64,000 bases of DNA from contig NC_068344.1 in assembly GCF_014633365.1 (NCBI RefSeq), forward strand, positions 10,307,669 to 10,371,668. Direction: 5' to 3'. Shown here one piece after another: positions 1 to 10,692 of this stretch. The stretch's first letter is position 1, and every line of letters starts with the position of its first letter. The DNA is from Diospyros lotus (lineage: Eukaryota; Streptophyta; Magnoliopsida; Ericales; Ebenaceae). Made by a program: the position numbers and the translations under genes. The notes under the pieces were generated by a model. The model was not told the origin of the DNA. It saw only the letters and a program-made list of their open reading frames with translations, and did not search any database.

Positions 1-845
1 ATTTAAAATATATGAATTATTCTGAATATTTAAAAAATATGTAAATATAATACTTTTGATAAAAATATGAAATAATTTACATATAATATGCGAATAATTT
101 AACGAATTACTAACAAGAGTTACGATAAAATCTATTTTTATATCACTGGCCCAACTTTAATTTGATAAATAGTAATTTAAATGTCTTATCAGTTAAGACG
201 TAGCCATGTGGTATGAGTACTCTTCGATTGTCACGCACTAAAATCTTTCTCCTTGAAGCTCTATCCAAACCCTCCTTAATCATTCCCCCTCCATCCTCAA
301 TGTCCACCACCATCACCATTTGCCAGTAAAATATGAGCACACTTCCTAAAATAATAATATCCATTGTCATCCTCTCATCAAACATATATGAAGAGTTGAG
401 TGGAGAGCAAGAGAGCATTTTAAGTGATGCAAGGAATCCATTCTCGAAGAGCCTCCAGCTAATGAACCTATAAACTTACACAAATAAACAAACTTAATAG
501 TTGGGGACAGTTTATGATAATTATAACAATTTAACAAGTTTGAAGGTACTTTTAAAATTCTATTTTAGTGTTAAAAAAGTCAAATTATTTTATTTATAGT
601 TAATATAGTATCCTATTTGTTAAAAAAAGCCAAACTTTAGATATATTTTCTTAGATGTGCTTGTATATACATTGGTGACTTCACATACTTCTTTACAAGT
701 TAAAAATCTTTCATCATCAGAATCATTTCACTACTGACTTCACATACTCTGGCCAACGTATGGGTTCCTTCATGTGGTTGCTATCCTCATCCCTGTCAGA
801 AAAAGATGACAAGTTAATACCCACTAGGTTTGAAAATGGAACAAA
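1..845. other. AT-rich 3' flank of the resistance gene, no gene recognised
   Basis: Most of this stretch is AT-rich and has no recognisable domain in any frame. It lies downstream of the resistance gene. A 91-residue open frame at 143-418 on the minus strand shows no family signature and no clear gene context. Near 730-800 on the minus strand a good splice acceptor (TCTGACAG) precedes a short open stretch, so a small terminal exon of the resistance gene could sit there. Its reading frame does not join cleanly to exon 3 through a canonical donor, so I do not call it. Confidence 0.5.
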
Positions 846-1427
846 TTAAAGAGTACATAAAATAATGTGAGTGAATATACTGATTTCCATCTCTTGATCT
901 TCTACTGTGGCTTTTATCTTCCCCGGTGGCAAGCAAATTTGTCCAGAAGCAAAGGTCTTCATCTTTGGACAATTCCATATTTTAACTTTGCACGATGATG
1001 GAAAACTAAATGACCTGCTTTCATCATTGCAAATGTTTTTCAGGTTTGGTAGGTTACGGAAAGCCAACTCTTTTAATCGTGGAAATTCAATATGGCAAGT
1101 TGTCTTCTCTTCCCTTGCAAAATTAATATTCTTCTCTTCAATAATAATAATCTCTTCCATCATTTCACAAGATATCACTGATAGCTTTTCTAAGTGTTGA
1201 AGAGTCGTGGCCACAGAATAGGTAAACAAACTTCTTAGTTGGAGACACTTTACGATATGTATATGTGTTAAGCTTTGAATGTCCCTGATTTCATGAAAAT
1301 TCTTGTTCCACATAAGGCACCAACTAGGTAACTTATAAAGCTTTAACATTTTCCCATCAGCAAGCTGCTCTTCACCAATGCTTATTGTGCCATTGAGGTC
1401 AATAACATGTTTGAACCCCTGACAATT
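846..1427 (-). CDS. CNL resistance gene, exon 3 (C-terminal leucine-rich repeats)
   Basis: This is the C-terminal LRR exon of the CC-NB-ARC-LRR gene that starts at 6726. The minus strand reads about 190 residues of irregular LRR of the kind found in RPS2/At4g27190-like proteins, with repeated hydrophobic patterns such as LTHIHIVKCLQLRSLF and FPRLKELAFRNLPNLKNI. A splice acceptor (TCGCAG) places the exon start at 1427 in phase 0, matching the phase-0 end of exon 2. A second AG nine bases further in would start it at 1418 in the same frame. The frame closes at 846-848. A possible donor at 880-879 could instead splice to a short further exon. The LRR region of such proteins is thought to take part in effector sensing and autoinhibition. 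Confidence 0.72.
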   Translation of the reverse strand, partial: NCQGFKHVIDLNGTISIGEEQLADGKMLKLYKLPSWCLMWNKNFHEIRDIQSLTHIHIVKCLQLRSLFTYSVATTLQHLEKLSVISCEMMEEIIIIEEKNINFAREEKTTCHIEFPRLKELAFRNLPNLKNICNDESRSFSFPSSCKVKIWNCPKMKTFASGQICLPPGKIKATVEDQEMEISIFTHIILCTL

Positions 1428-2891
1428 CTGCGAGTGTAACTTTTTTAGAATTTACACATTCATATATTTTTTATAAATTTCAAAGTAATACTTGTATAAA
1501 ATGAAGTAATGCCTACTTATATGAGTTGAAGTCTGTTGACATAAATTTTAATTTAATTGCTTTGCTATATGACAGACAATTATCAACAAGAATTAATATT
1601 ATATATATACAAAGTATCAACCAACATATACTTCACATTTTTCATCTCAATATATGAAGCAAATTTTCTGCCATTAATTTTTTGGGCTCCAGAGAAATGA
1701 ATTCATTATGTTCACTTTAAAGGCTTAATAGCAACTACATATGCAAGAGAGAGACACTTTTAATTAAAAAATTAATGTGCCCAATAGTACCATTAATATG
1801 GAGAGTTTTTTTTTTCATGCTAAGTACATTAGAGACAAAGCTCACGAATGGAGGAAGAACCTAAGAAAACAAGTTGGCTAAATAAGAAAGGGCCTAAAGC
1901 AACAACAACCAAGGTAAAATGAGCCCAAACAACACAAAAACAAAAACTAGAGTGAAATGGGCAGGCCTTGGTTGGGGGATTCAACAAAGGCTAGCAAGGC
2001 AACAAAATCATTTTATGGCTAAGGGGCTAATTGAACTAGTTGTTGTGTCTTTATGGAGGAAGAGAAGATAACCTCAAAAGGTTAGTGCTTGCATGTAGGT
2101 TGTTTCCAAGTTAGCTAAAGCCAAAATTCCTGACAAGGTTGCCACAATAGGCACCAGGGGATACAAAGAAGAAACAAGATAGCCAGCATTGAGAGAAACT
2201 GAAAGAAACAAACAAGTAAACAATTAATAGCAAACTGAGCATGAGAACTCCATCTAGGTGTTATGGTGGCTTTTGGTGTTTGATGTTAAGGGAAAGCGAA
2301 ACCTATTAGTGAAAAGAGTATAGATAAAGCGGATGAGATTTGCGAGGGAAGGACTTTTGTGGACCACCAAAGATGAGAGGGTGGCCATGGTGGAGGTAAA
2401 TCAAGAGAAGCTTAAGCACGTACGTTGATGAAGAATGCAACATTTGAAATTCTTAGAAAAGATGGATTGTCCATTGCTGTTGACAAGAAATCTTGATTAG
2501 TGGCCAATGGCCAAAGCACAAGTGTGACATATTTGCTAATCAGAGATAAAGACCCTCATAACCAGAGTAACTCCAAACTAAATATGTAGAGTTAACTTAA
2601 AACTATAATTATAAAATCAAAAGAAGGAATACAAAATATAAAATGAGCATTTGATAATATTTAATTAATAATGGTAGAAGATTCAACTTCAAATGCATGA
2701 AATATACACTTTATTTTATTACAACTACATTTGTATTCTAGACTAGTAGAAATATTAATAATATGTTAGTATATTTAACTTCTTAAGAAGATTAAGAGAT
2801 GATATATTATAATTATATATTGACACTTTAAAACTAAAATTTTATTTTTTGTTTATATATATAACCATTAAAGGAGTTAGAGTATTCGTAC
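1428..2891 (-). other. Intron 2 of the CNL gene (about 1.46 kb)
   Basis: The sequence between the donor CCAG/GTACGA (GT at 2891-2890) and the acceptor TCGCAG (ending at 1428) is read as an intron. It is AT-rich at both edges. A somewhat less AT-rich block at about 1830-2560 has no open frame, terminal repeats or recognisable element ends. I see nothing else in it. Confidence 0.6.
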
Positions 2892-3725
2892 CTGGTGATT
2901 AAATAAATGTGATGCTTCATATTTGAACTGATAAAAACTTTTGAGATTCGGCAAATCATAAAGCTCCAAACCTTTTAATTGGCAAAACTTAATAATACCG
3001 TCATTGGTCACTCCTCCTCCCTTTGCCTCTGACACTATCACTTCCGTTCCAGGACATGTTTCTACAAATAAATATGATGCTTCAAAGTTGGATTGAGAAA
3101 TTTTTTTTACAAATTTGGCAAATGTAAGATACAATCTAATTAGTTTGCAAAATGTAATCATACCATCATCAGTCACTCCTTCTCCCTTTGCCTTTGACAC
3201 TATCACTTCCATTCTAGGACATTTTTTTACTTTTAAATCTTCGATGCACGCAAGATGTCTAGCAACAAAAGCTGAAAATACATTTCTCAAACTATCACAA
3301 CATATAATTGAAATAGTTTTTAGGTATAACTGGGCAGAATTATCATAGGGGCAGTACTCCTCATCATTGAGCCATATTTTCATCAACTTGGACAGATTAA
3401 GTAGCCGAAGAAATTCCAACTTTGGGAACACATCAATGAATTTAAATTTAACTGTAGGACTTTGGATGTTAGAGTTAAGGTCTTCAACTAACGATGTCAA
3501 AGAAGAACAGCCCAAAACCTGTAATCTCTTCAAATTTTGAAATCGTGGAAGCATATTTGAAGGGAACACATTTACCAGATTATCACAATAGAATATGTTC
3601 ATCTCCTCCAGCTGAGAAAAAGATACTTGATTTGATTCTTTTGGAGATTTGATCGTTTGCTTGTTCCAAATATCTTCCACTGATAACCCATCAATAATCA
3701 ATTCCTTTAAGACGGGAAAAAAAAA
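2892..3725 (-). CDS. CNL resistance gene, exon 2 (leucine-rich repeats)
   Basis: The minus strand encodes 278 residues of irregular LRR in the continuous frame, starting FFFPVLKELIIDGLSVEDIW, the usual opening of an LRR exon in At4g27190-like genes. Near its C-terminal end, related blocks (ETCPGTEVIVSEAKGGGVT and KKCPRMEVIVSKAKGEGVT) are about 60-70 residues apart, so part of the exon is an internal duplication. The exon ends in phase 0 at a CCAG/GTACGA donor (2892/2891). The start is problematic. The only good acceptor (ATGACAG) would begin the exon at 3726, one base out of frame with the phase-0 end of exon 1, because of a run of nine T on the coding strand. Either the run has an extra base (real frameshift or assembly error) or the gene is damaged. 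Confidence 0.72.
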
Positions 3726-4035
3726 CCTGTCATATAAAATTTAATATTAAGTCATACACTTTTATATTTTAATTTTTAATTTTACTATTATCAACACATA
3801 AAAAATATTTAAAAAACAAAAAAAGTAGTTAACTTGACAATACAAACAAAAAGAAAATATTTTCTTAAATGATAAAAACAGAAAGCAGGAGTTAACTCGT
3901 CCTAACTTTATTTTCTTAAATGATAAAAATATTTTAATGAATAAAATAATTCTATTGGTGACATTTTATCAAACAACACCCTAAAGAAAATATTTTAAAT
4001 AAAAAATAGATAGCATGTTAAGATTTAATATATAC

Positions 4036-6726
4036 CTTTTCATTAAAAACAGATTTTGCTGTTGTAATCCAATTTGAATGGTTTCCCTTAATTGTTGTCT
4101 TCTCCATTTTGGCGCAGAAGCTTCTAAATTGTAGAAGTCCTTTCAAATGTATCTTTGTCAACTGATTGAAAACAATTGCTTCATCAATTACAACTTCCTC
4201 TTCATGATAATAATCTCCAACTCCAATTATATGTTCCATTTTGCTACAATCCTGTACTTCTAGTCTTTGGAGTTGTCGGAGGGCTCTGGCGCAGGATGGC
4301 AAAAAGAGATATTTAATGCTATCACATCCAATAATATCTAAATTGATTAATTTACTAAAAGATCTCCCACCACTTGGTGTATTGTGTAGTTGTGGTAGAT
4401 ATCTCGAGTCTTGAATATTGGACAACCTCAACACACCAACTTTGTCCATCAAATGACGAAATCCATCTTCTATATGGTGAATACAACTAAATTCCAACAC
4501 ATTCAGGGTTTTGTCACTAAAATTGTTGCCACCACCTATAATTATGGAAAAATTAATCAATTTCTTAAACAAGTCAAGGCATTCTTGCACCATAATTCGG
4601 GAACTTTTTTCTGAAATACCAACATGTAAAACTGTTAATTGAGTCAATAATTTCAACTCAGCAATGCTTGCATTACTCATTCTCCCACCATGTACAATGG
4701 TATCCCATTCATTAAAGTTTTTTGTAACATACAACTCTTCTAGATGGATCAAATTGACTATCACACCCTTTGGAATCACCTCTAGCCATAAGCATGTTCT
4801 TAGATCCAAGCACCGCAAACGAGTCAATTCTCCAATCTCTTGTGGCAACTCCTCTATCGCATATCCCTTAAAACTAAGTATCTCAATGTGATTCTTTAGC
4901 TTTTGAATTATAGCCGGGCCTCCCAATAATTTGCAATTATTTAGACATAACATCCGAAGATGATCCAACTCCAAAACCAGTGATGGGAGGTCCAACAGCA
5001 TGCCTTCCAAATCTAAAACTCTTGCCCCCTTCATGCCTTGAAAGAAATCATTTGGAATTTTATGTGAAGATATTCCAGGAAAGAATGGAATTTCATCTGA
5101 AGATTTTCCAGGCTTCAACACAAGGGTATGCATTAATGGACAATGGAGCACACCGCAAGGAAAATGAATGTTATCATTGATCCTCAATGAGATTGCAGTT
5201 TGATGTTTCCAGGCGTCGTTCTCTGGCCACTTTTGAATATCGTGATCTACAATGAACTGTTGTTGCCCTGGCCAATCACGACCACCTCCCTGTTCTGTTT
5301 GCTTCTCCTCTGTGATAGAAATTGCAAGGTCACGAATAACGTCATGCATTTTAACAAAATTCTCATGTACTCCATTTAGCAACAAGCAGGACTTTTTCAG
5401 CTTATTAACCATGGCTTGTACTATATTTCTTACATCTTTCAGCGTATCCACCTTTCTAAGGAACCCCAAGGCAAAGCTATATCTAACCAAGTCATCAATA
5501 TCAATCTCAGCATCTTCGGGGAACAAACAGCAGAGCAAGAAGCACGACCTTGCATCCTCTTCTTTTAGAAACTCATAGCTCCACTTCAAGGGGGTATAAC
5601 CCATTGGATCAATTCCTTCAATGTATTTTAGGGGGGAATTCTTTAATTTGTGAAGTGCATTGTGCCACTCAAACTCTTCCTCATCCCTTAATGCAGCTCC
5701 AACTGCAACTATAGCAATGGGCAGACCTCCACATCTCTCGCTTACCTTTCTTGCTATCGATTCATTGACTCGAAAATCTCCTGTCACCTTTGTAAATAAC
5801 TCCCATGCTTCGTTCTCCTCCAAGTACCCAATGGAAAAATATGGACGAACGCCCATCACTTTGAAGACCTCTTCTCTACGCGAAGTTAGCAAAATTTTGC
5901 AATTGTTGTGGCTAGGGCCCGAAATAGGAATTCCAATTGTATTCAACTCTAGTCCTTGCCAAAGGTCATCCAATATTACCAATATCTTCTTCCCGTTTAA
6001 CAATGTCTTTCGTAACTCATCCGCTCTTCCCGAGTCACTTTTTTCTACAAACTTGAGATCCAATTGGGGTGCAAGCTCCTTTTGTACTTTTGAGGTGTTT
6101 GGATCTTTTGACACAACTGCTATCACAATCTTATCAAAAATTCCTAGATTCTTAGCTTCTTTCGCAACCTCTTTCACCATCGTCGTCTTCCCAGCACCAC
6201 CAGGCCCATGGACCCCAATCAATTTAACCCTAGAATCCTTCAAAGACTCTATGACATTGGCAAAAACCAAAGCTCTCGATCCAAACATGGTGTAATACTG
6301 AGAAGAATCAAATTGAGGCTCCCACTGGAAAGGTGCATCGCGTGCCACTGGCGACTTCTCTAGCCGGTCACCCTTACTTACATGTTCAATGACGTTCGAC
6401 TTCCTCGTGTCAGCTTCCATACCTCTCTTGTGACGCCACATTAAATTGAAAGATTCTCTGTTTTGTTGTTGACCCAGGAAGTTGGCGATGTCTCGTTCCA
6501 TGCCTTCTGCGTCCTTTAGCCAACTGGAGACCTCAGGTTCAACGGGTTTCCCATTGTTTTTGGCTGTTTCCACCATTCCCCGGATTCTCTCCTTTTTTTC
6601 ACAGAGCCTCTTATTTTCTTGTTCGAGTAGCTGGACCTCGTTCTTGTATTGAATGACATAAGCCCACACATGCCTAATCACGGGTTCTGCGAGAAAACTG
6701 AGAATCTTCCCCACACATGCATCCAT
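4036..6726 (-). CDS. CC-NB-ARC-LRR (CNL) disease resistance protein, exon 1
   Basis: This is an intracellular immune receptor of the plant CNL class, an ATP/ADP switch that triggers defence after pathogen sensing. I chose the ATG at 6726 (MDACVGKILSFLAEP); the open frame extends six codons further upstream without another ATG. Residues 1 to about 70 form a heptad-rich coiled coil (YKNEVQLLEQENKRL). The P-loop GPGGAGKTT is near residue 175, kinase-2 LVILDDLW near 255, GLPIA near 345, RNBS-D CFLLCCLFPED near 400 and MHD (KMHDVIRD) near 459, followed by LRRs. All NB-ARC motifs are intact, and DDLW plus MHD fit a non-TIR protein. The exon ends in phase 0 at AAAAG/GTATAT (4036/4035). Without splicing the frame closes at 4018-4020, giving about 902 residues. 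It is closest in style to the RPS5/RPS2/At4g27190 group. Expression cannot be judged from sequence. Confidence 0.93.
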
Positions 6727-6788
6727 GATGTTTGTCAAAATCAAATTCCTCCCGTCCTGTGAAATGAGATTTCAAAGAGGTAGCTATA

Positions 6789-6810
6789 TGTGTGTGTGTG
6801 TGTGTGTGTG
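6789..6810. repeat. (TG)n microsatellite upstream of the CNL start
   Basis: An uninterrupted run of eleven TG units lies about 60 bp upstream of the chosen start codon, so it probably falls in the 5' untranslated or proximal promoter region. It should be length-polymorphic. Confidence 0.95.
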
Positions 6811-7059
6811 GAGATTAAGAAGAAGAAGAAAATCCAAACAATATTCTTCTTTCTTTCTTTCTTTATTCTATTTAGGTTGGTTCCATTCGAATTCATTTCT
6901 TGATTCAACTGCCAATGAAAGAAACAAAAAAGAAAGAGAGAGAAAGAGAAACTCACCCGTTCTTGCTTTTGTGTCTCCTCCGAATCCGATTACAGAGACA
7001 GATGAACAAACTGTTAACCCATGGTGTTGCTACTCAGCAAGTTAATCATCAAAATATAT

Positions 7060-7063
<4 letters not shown>

Positions 7064-7094
<31 letters not shown>
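7064..7094. repeat. (AG)n microsatellite
   Basis: A run of about fifteen AG/GA units lies roughly 340 bp upstream of the CNL start codon. On the CNL coding strand it is a (CT)n tract, common in plant core promoters and 5' leaders. Confidence 0.95.
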
Positions 7095-7097
<3 letters not shown>

Positions 7098-7359
7098 AAG
7101 GAACAGATGAATATATACCTCGTCTGAAATGAGAGGAAGCAGCTGGAGAGACAGAAGAGAGAGGTGAGTACGTGTTCTTGTAAAGTAAAAAATTAAAGGG
7201 AAAATAGACAGTAAGAGAATAAGAAGAAGAAACGGAGTAGTTGGTGCTGTTGGTGTGTTTGAGATGTACCTAATCTTCAACCAAAGCTTTTGGATCTCAG
7301 ATCCACCACAGCATGCAGGGGAGACGACGAAGCTCCATTCCAGAGGAAAGAGATGCTGT

Positions 7360-7400
7360 TTGGCAATAGTAAAGATGCTTCCTTCCGCGTTAAAGCGACA
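7360..7400 (+). repeat. Host short repeat, copy 1
   Basis: The segment carries GGCAATAGTAAAGATG followed by CTTCCTTCCGCGTT. The same two blocks recur in the opposite order at 8535-8572 and 10052-10087. It looks like a local host repeat unit upstream of the resistance gene rather than a mobile element end. Confidence 0.6.
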
Positions 7401-7466
7401 ATCTGCGGAATTGGAAAGCAACGCTTGACAGAGCTAACTTTGGATGTGCAAAGACAAAAAAGAAAG

Positions 7467-7603
7467 AGTAATCCTATTCATCTCCACTGGAGATGAACAG
7501 CAGTGACATGGAAAGTGAATTGTCTGCCATTGTCTGCATAGTTGGCAGACAATTCACTCTCTCTCTTCCACTATGCCTTCCACTCTCCCTCTCTCCCCCC
7601 AGC
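7467..7603. repeat. Left terminal inverted repeat of the MULE
   Basis: This arm pairs with the complement of about 8400-8529. The left arm has a small extra insertion, duplicating the TTGTCTGC motif, relative to the right arm. Both arms end in a TCTCTCTC tract. Confidence 0.8.
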
Positions 7604-8002
7604 CGCCCGAACTTACCCCCTCTCTCTCTCTCTCCCCCACAGCCCCCCAAGCTTACCCATTCTCTCTCTCTCTCCCTTCCACTCTCTCTTTAAGATATGC
7701 AGTGTGCATGGCCATTTATTTCCTCCGAATTAGATTCTGATTTATGGATTATTTAGCCTAGCCCCTGGTAAAACTTTGAATTTTTCTCCAAAATTGATTT
7801 AAAAAGGAATAACACCCTATCAGGTGATCTTCATCAAAGATCTTTAAAAACTAAGTTATCCCACAAATTTAGTCTAAAAAATTCATGAATACCGTAATTT
7901 GATCCAGGGGAGCAGATTAACATGAAACAAATTGGGATGATTTGGGATTATTGAATTTCGTTACACGGAGATGGGGGCTTTTAACTGTAGTTAAAATGAA
8001 GA

Positions 8003-8112
8003 AATACCCACATCAACTCACTGCAAATACAAGATAAAACCTCCAAAGAAAGAAAGAAACATAAAGATCACCCATTGCAAATACCCACATCAACTCACTG
8101 CAAATACAAGAT
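8003..8112 (+). repeat. Direct repeat inside the MULE (two copies of about 33 bp)
   Basis: The segment ATACCCACATCAACTCACTG plus the following CAAATACAAGAT occurs at about 8003-8036 and again at 8079-8112, about 76 bp apart, just before the GC-rich interior block. Confidence 0.85.
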
Positions 8113-8399
8113 TTGTCCATGGCCGTGTGGTTTCTGTGGCCAGTGGTGGGGACGACAACGGGGTGGGGGGGCGACCTTGTGGTCTGTGGCCTGTGGTGGG
8201 GGAGACGGCTGTGCGAGCGGCGGAGGGAGGGACGACGGCGATGCGAGCGAGGGGGGCGACGGCGGGCGGTGCTCGCGGCGTTGGCTGGGGAGACTGCGGG
8301 AGACGACGGTGGCGCCATCCTTGGGCGACGGCGGTGCGAGCAGCGGTGGCGGGGCTGACGGCGACGGCGGTGGAGCGATCCTTGCTCACTGCTGGGGGT

Positions 8400-8529
8400 G
8401 GGGAGGGGGGAGAGAGAGAGAGTGGAAGGCATAGTAGAAGAGAGAGAAAGTGAATTGTCTGCCAACTATGCAGACAATCACTTTCCATGTCGCTGCTATT
8501 CACTCCAGTGGAGATGAATAGCATTACGT
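8400..8529. repeat. Right terminal inverted repeat of the MULE
   Basis: Complement of the left arm at 7467-7603. It ends ...GATGAATAGCATTACGT directly before the AAAAAGAAAG duplication. Confidence 0.8.
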
Positions 8530-8534
8530 AAAAA

Positions 8535-8572
8535 GAAAGCTACTTTCCGCGTTGGCAATAGTAAGCTTTAAT
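8535..8572 (+). repeat. Host short repeat, copy 2 (right side of the MULE)
   Basis: GAAAGCTACTTTCCGCGTT followed by GGCAATAGTAAGC matches 10052-10087. Joined across the MULE to 7436-7466, it recreates the unoccupied site layout. Confidence 0.7.
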
Positions 8573-9369
8573 AGACTACCAACCAAAAGAGATGCTAATT
8601 AAAAATAAATAAAAAAATCATTTTAATACATTTTGAATCACCTTATTCAACAAAAGAGATGCTCAGATGCAGATGCCTACGAATACTCTCTACCAAACAC
8701 TGAAGTAGTGATGGGGCCTGCCTTGATGTGGAAGCAGCGCCATTAATTGGTGTCCCAGTCCCAGCCCCAGCCTTTTTTTGACATGCGAAGGGGACGGCTT
8801 TGTCATCTTCTTCTCGTTTCTTGTAGCGCTTTGACGTATTCTAGACTTCACCTTCGTCATCAACGACACAAGAAACCACCCTGCCAAGTGCTGGAGTCGC
8901 CTCCATTGAACCTAAAAGTCGCCCATTTTATCTCTCTTTATACAAGATATCAATTTATATATCTTTCATTCGTGATCGACTTTTTGCTCCTATTGGTTAC
9001 TTGGTCATCAGCAGTATCTATTTTGCTCCTATTGGTTTCCAAAAGTGAAAGCTACTCGTATCCAAGTTGCGTTGCGCCCGTTGCGCCCTGTTTGTTTGTG
9101 GCCCATTTTTTTCTCTTTCATATTGCGTTTTTTCTTCATTCTTGTACTCGTTTGTGTTATTCAGGTCTTTCGCCTGAAGCGTTAGGCGACCCGAGGTCTG
9201 GCGTGTCAACGGAACCGGTCGTCTCTGTTCGCTCGGCGAAGAAGGATATTATGTGCTGCGATGCGAATATTGGTCGAATGCGAGGTTCCTGTTGAATCAT
9301 TGTTTTCTCATTTACTGGAAAGATTCCGCCAAGGCTTGGATTTTGCTTGGTGTTCCATTTATTCAAAAT
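8573..9369. other. Intergenic stretch, nothing recognised
   Basis: No domain, terminal repeat or splice-consistent frame was found. The 182-residue open frame at 8747-9295 on the plus strand reads through low-complexity hydrophobic sequence and matches no family I know. The related stretch near 35.4 kb lacks this segment, so it may be an insertion. Confidence 0.4.
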
Positions 9370-9545
9370 GATTTTTATAATATAAAAATTTAAAAAAAAA
9401 TATTATCACATCAGCCTTAATAGATTTAAATGTGTATTAAGTAATATTAATTATCTTCTGATTAAAAATTTTATGTAACAATATTAACACGAATTTATGA
9501 TAAAAGTAAAATAAAACTCGTCAAATATTTAAATTAAAAATTAAA
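9370..9545 (+). repeat. AT-rich dispersed or duplicated repeat, copy 1
   Basis: About 170 bp here align by eye with 35480-35625, including TATTATCACAT, CTTAATAGATTTAAA and ATTTATGATAAAAGTAAAAT. Both copies lie in the same order relative to the host short repeat, so this may be part of an old local duplication split by the LINE insertion. Confidence 0.7.
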
Positions 9546-10020
9546 CATAATTATCTATATATAAAAATAAATGATAGGTAACATTTAAATAAAATTAAAA
9601 AAAATTAATATTAGTAATTTGCTAGAGCAAGCCAAATATTTTGGCCTTTTCAAGGTTATTGTTGCTGGTTTAAGGATTTTGGATGTCTTCTATCATTCAA
9701 TTTACGTCATATTTTATGGTAGATTATTTAGTATAAAAATTTTAATAAGGTAAATATATAAAAATATTAACATAAAATTGTCAACAAAAATTAAAACTTC
9801 CTGTGAAATGTTTTTCAATAAAAATTTATACGTGCCCATTTAATAGTAAAATAAAAATATTTTATATTTAAATATAAAAATAACTTATATAAAAAAAATT
9901 CATAGAATATATAATTATATAAATATGTATGCATGAGAGTTGAGAACAATATATGAAAGACACCTAAATGGAGCATTCGATGACAATAACAGTGATAAAG
10001 AAAGGGAATAATAGTAAAGA
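9546..10020. other. AT-rich intergenic, nothing recognised
   Basis: Very AT-rich DNA without open frames or terminal repeats. I see no gene in it. Confidence 0.5.
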
Positions 10021-10022
10021 GT

Positions 10023-10092
10023 TAACTTTATGGTTGTGCAAAGCACGCTAGGAAAGCTACCTTCCGCGTTTTGCAATAGTAAAGATGTGCGT
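10023..10092 (+). repeat. Host short repeat, copy 3 (unoccupied MULE site and LINE 5' junction)
   Basis: TAACTTTATGGTTGTGCAAAG, then GGAAAGCTACCTTCCGCGTT, then GCAATAGTAAAGATG are collinear with the two sides of the MULE at 7436-7466 and 8535-8572, with no element between them. The last 12 bases (10081-10092, AAAGATGTGCGT) resemble AAAGATGCACGT at 35367-35378 after the LINE tail, a plausible decayed target duplication of the LINE. Confidence 0.65.
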
Positions 10093-10692
10093 ATAACCCA
10101 CCCAAACCCAAGTTAGAGAAAGAAGCTCTGGGGTGCAAGGAGGAAACTCACTGGCAGACGCTTGGGATTAAGGCTGAGTTCCTTGTCTTCCTGATTTCTG
10201 GAAATCCAGAGGCTTCAGCTCGGATTTGTGTAGGGAGGTACAAGGTTATTTAAGGATTTCCAGTCGGGTGGTGAGGTTTGAATTTTTGCTGGAACGGAAG
10301 CTTGTCGACGTCGGATTCGGGCATCTCCACGTATTGGCAGTCCGTCTCCACGGTCTTTGGTGGTAGCCACGGTCTTTGGGGGTCCCCGATTCATTCTCCA
10401 TGTCGTCGGCTGGTGAAAGCTCCCACAAGCGACAGCGTTAAAATTCCTGTTGGCTCTCTGGAGTAGCATTTGCTCCTGTCCACTTCTGTAATTGGTAGGA
10501 GGAAAGTTAAAGCTGCTTTTGAGGAGATTCCAGTCAAAGAGATAAAGAGTGCAAATGCTAAGGTGGCCCCCCACGCGGCGTTAGCGGCAGACAGCGTTCA
10601 TGAAGGTTCATGTGAGGCTGTTGCAGAGTCTCCCAGTGTATCCATTACACTTGGCGACCGGGGTCTGAGGCCATCTCAATGCTGGGGACAAA

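Larger units (their letters stand above)
7467..8529. mobile_element. Mutator-like element (MULE), non-autonomous, long TIRs
   Basis: The two ends form an inverted repeat of more than 100 bp. The left end begins AGTAATCCTATTCATCTCC and the complement of the right end begins ACGTAATGCTATTCATCTCC. Similarity continues through the ACATGGAAAGTG and TTGGCAGACAATTCACT blocks to a CT-rich tract. The element is flanked by a 10-bp direct repeat AAAAAGAAAG (7457-7466 and 8530-8539), the length Mutator elements make. An unoccupied relative of the insertion site is visible at 10023-10087. No transposase frame exists. The interior has two CT-rich blocks, an AT-rich middle and a very GC-rich block (about 8110-8400) that could be captured host sequence. 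Confidence 0.85.

Noticed and set aside
143..418. 91-residue open frame on the minus strand
   Set aside because: No family resemblance, no splice-consistent neighbours, and AT-rich setting; likely chance.
4411..6295. Plus-strand open frames opposite the CNL exon
   Set aside because: Antisense shadows of the strong minus-strand NB-ARC-LRR frame.
8013..8524. Several overlapping open frames on both strands in the GC-rich part of the MULE
   Set aside because: All frames are open because of CGG/CCG-rich composition; the proteins are low complexity.
8747..9295. 182-residue plus-strand open frame
   Set aside because: No recognisable domain or splice context; hydrophobic low-complexity stretches.
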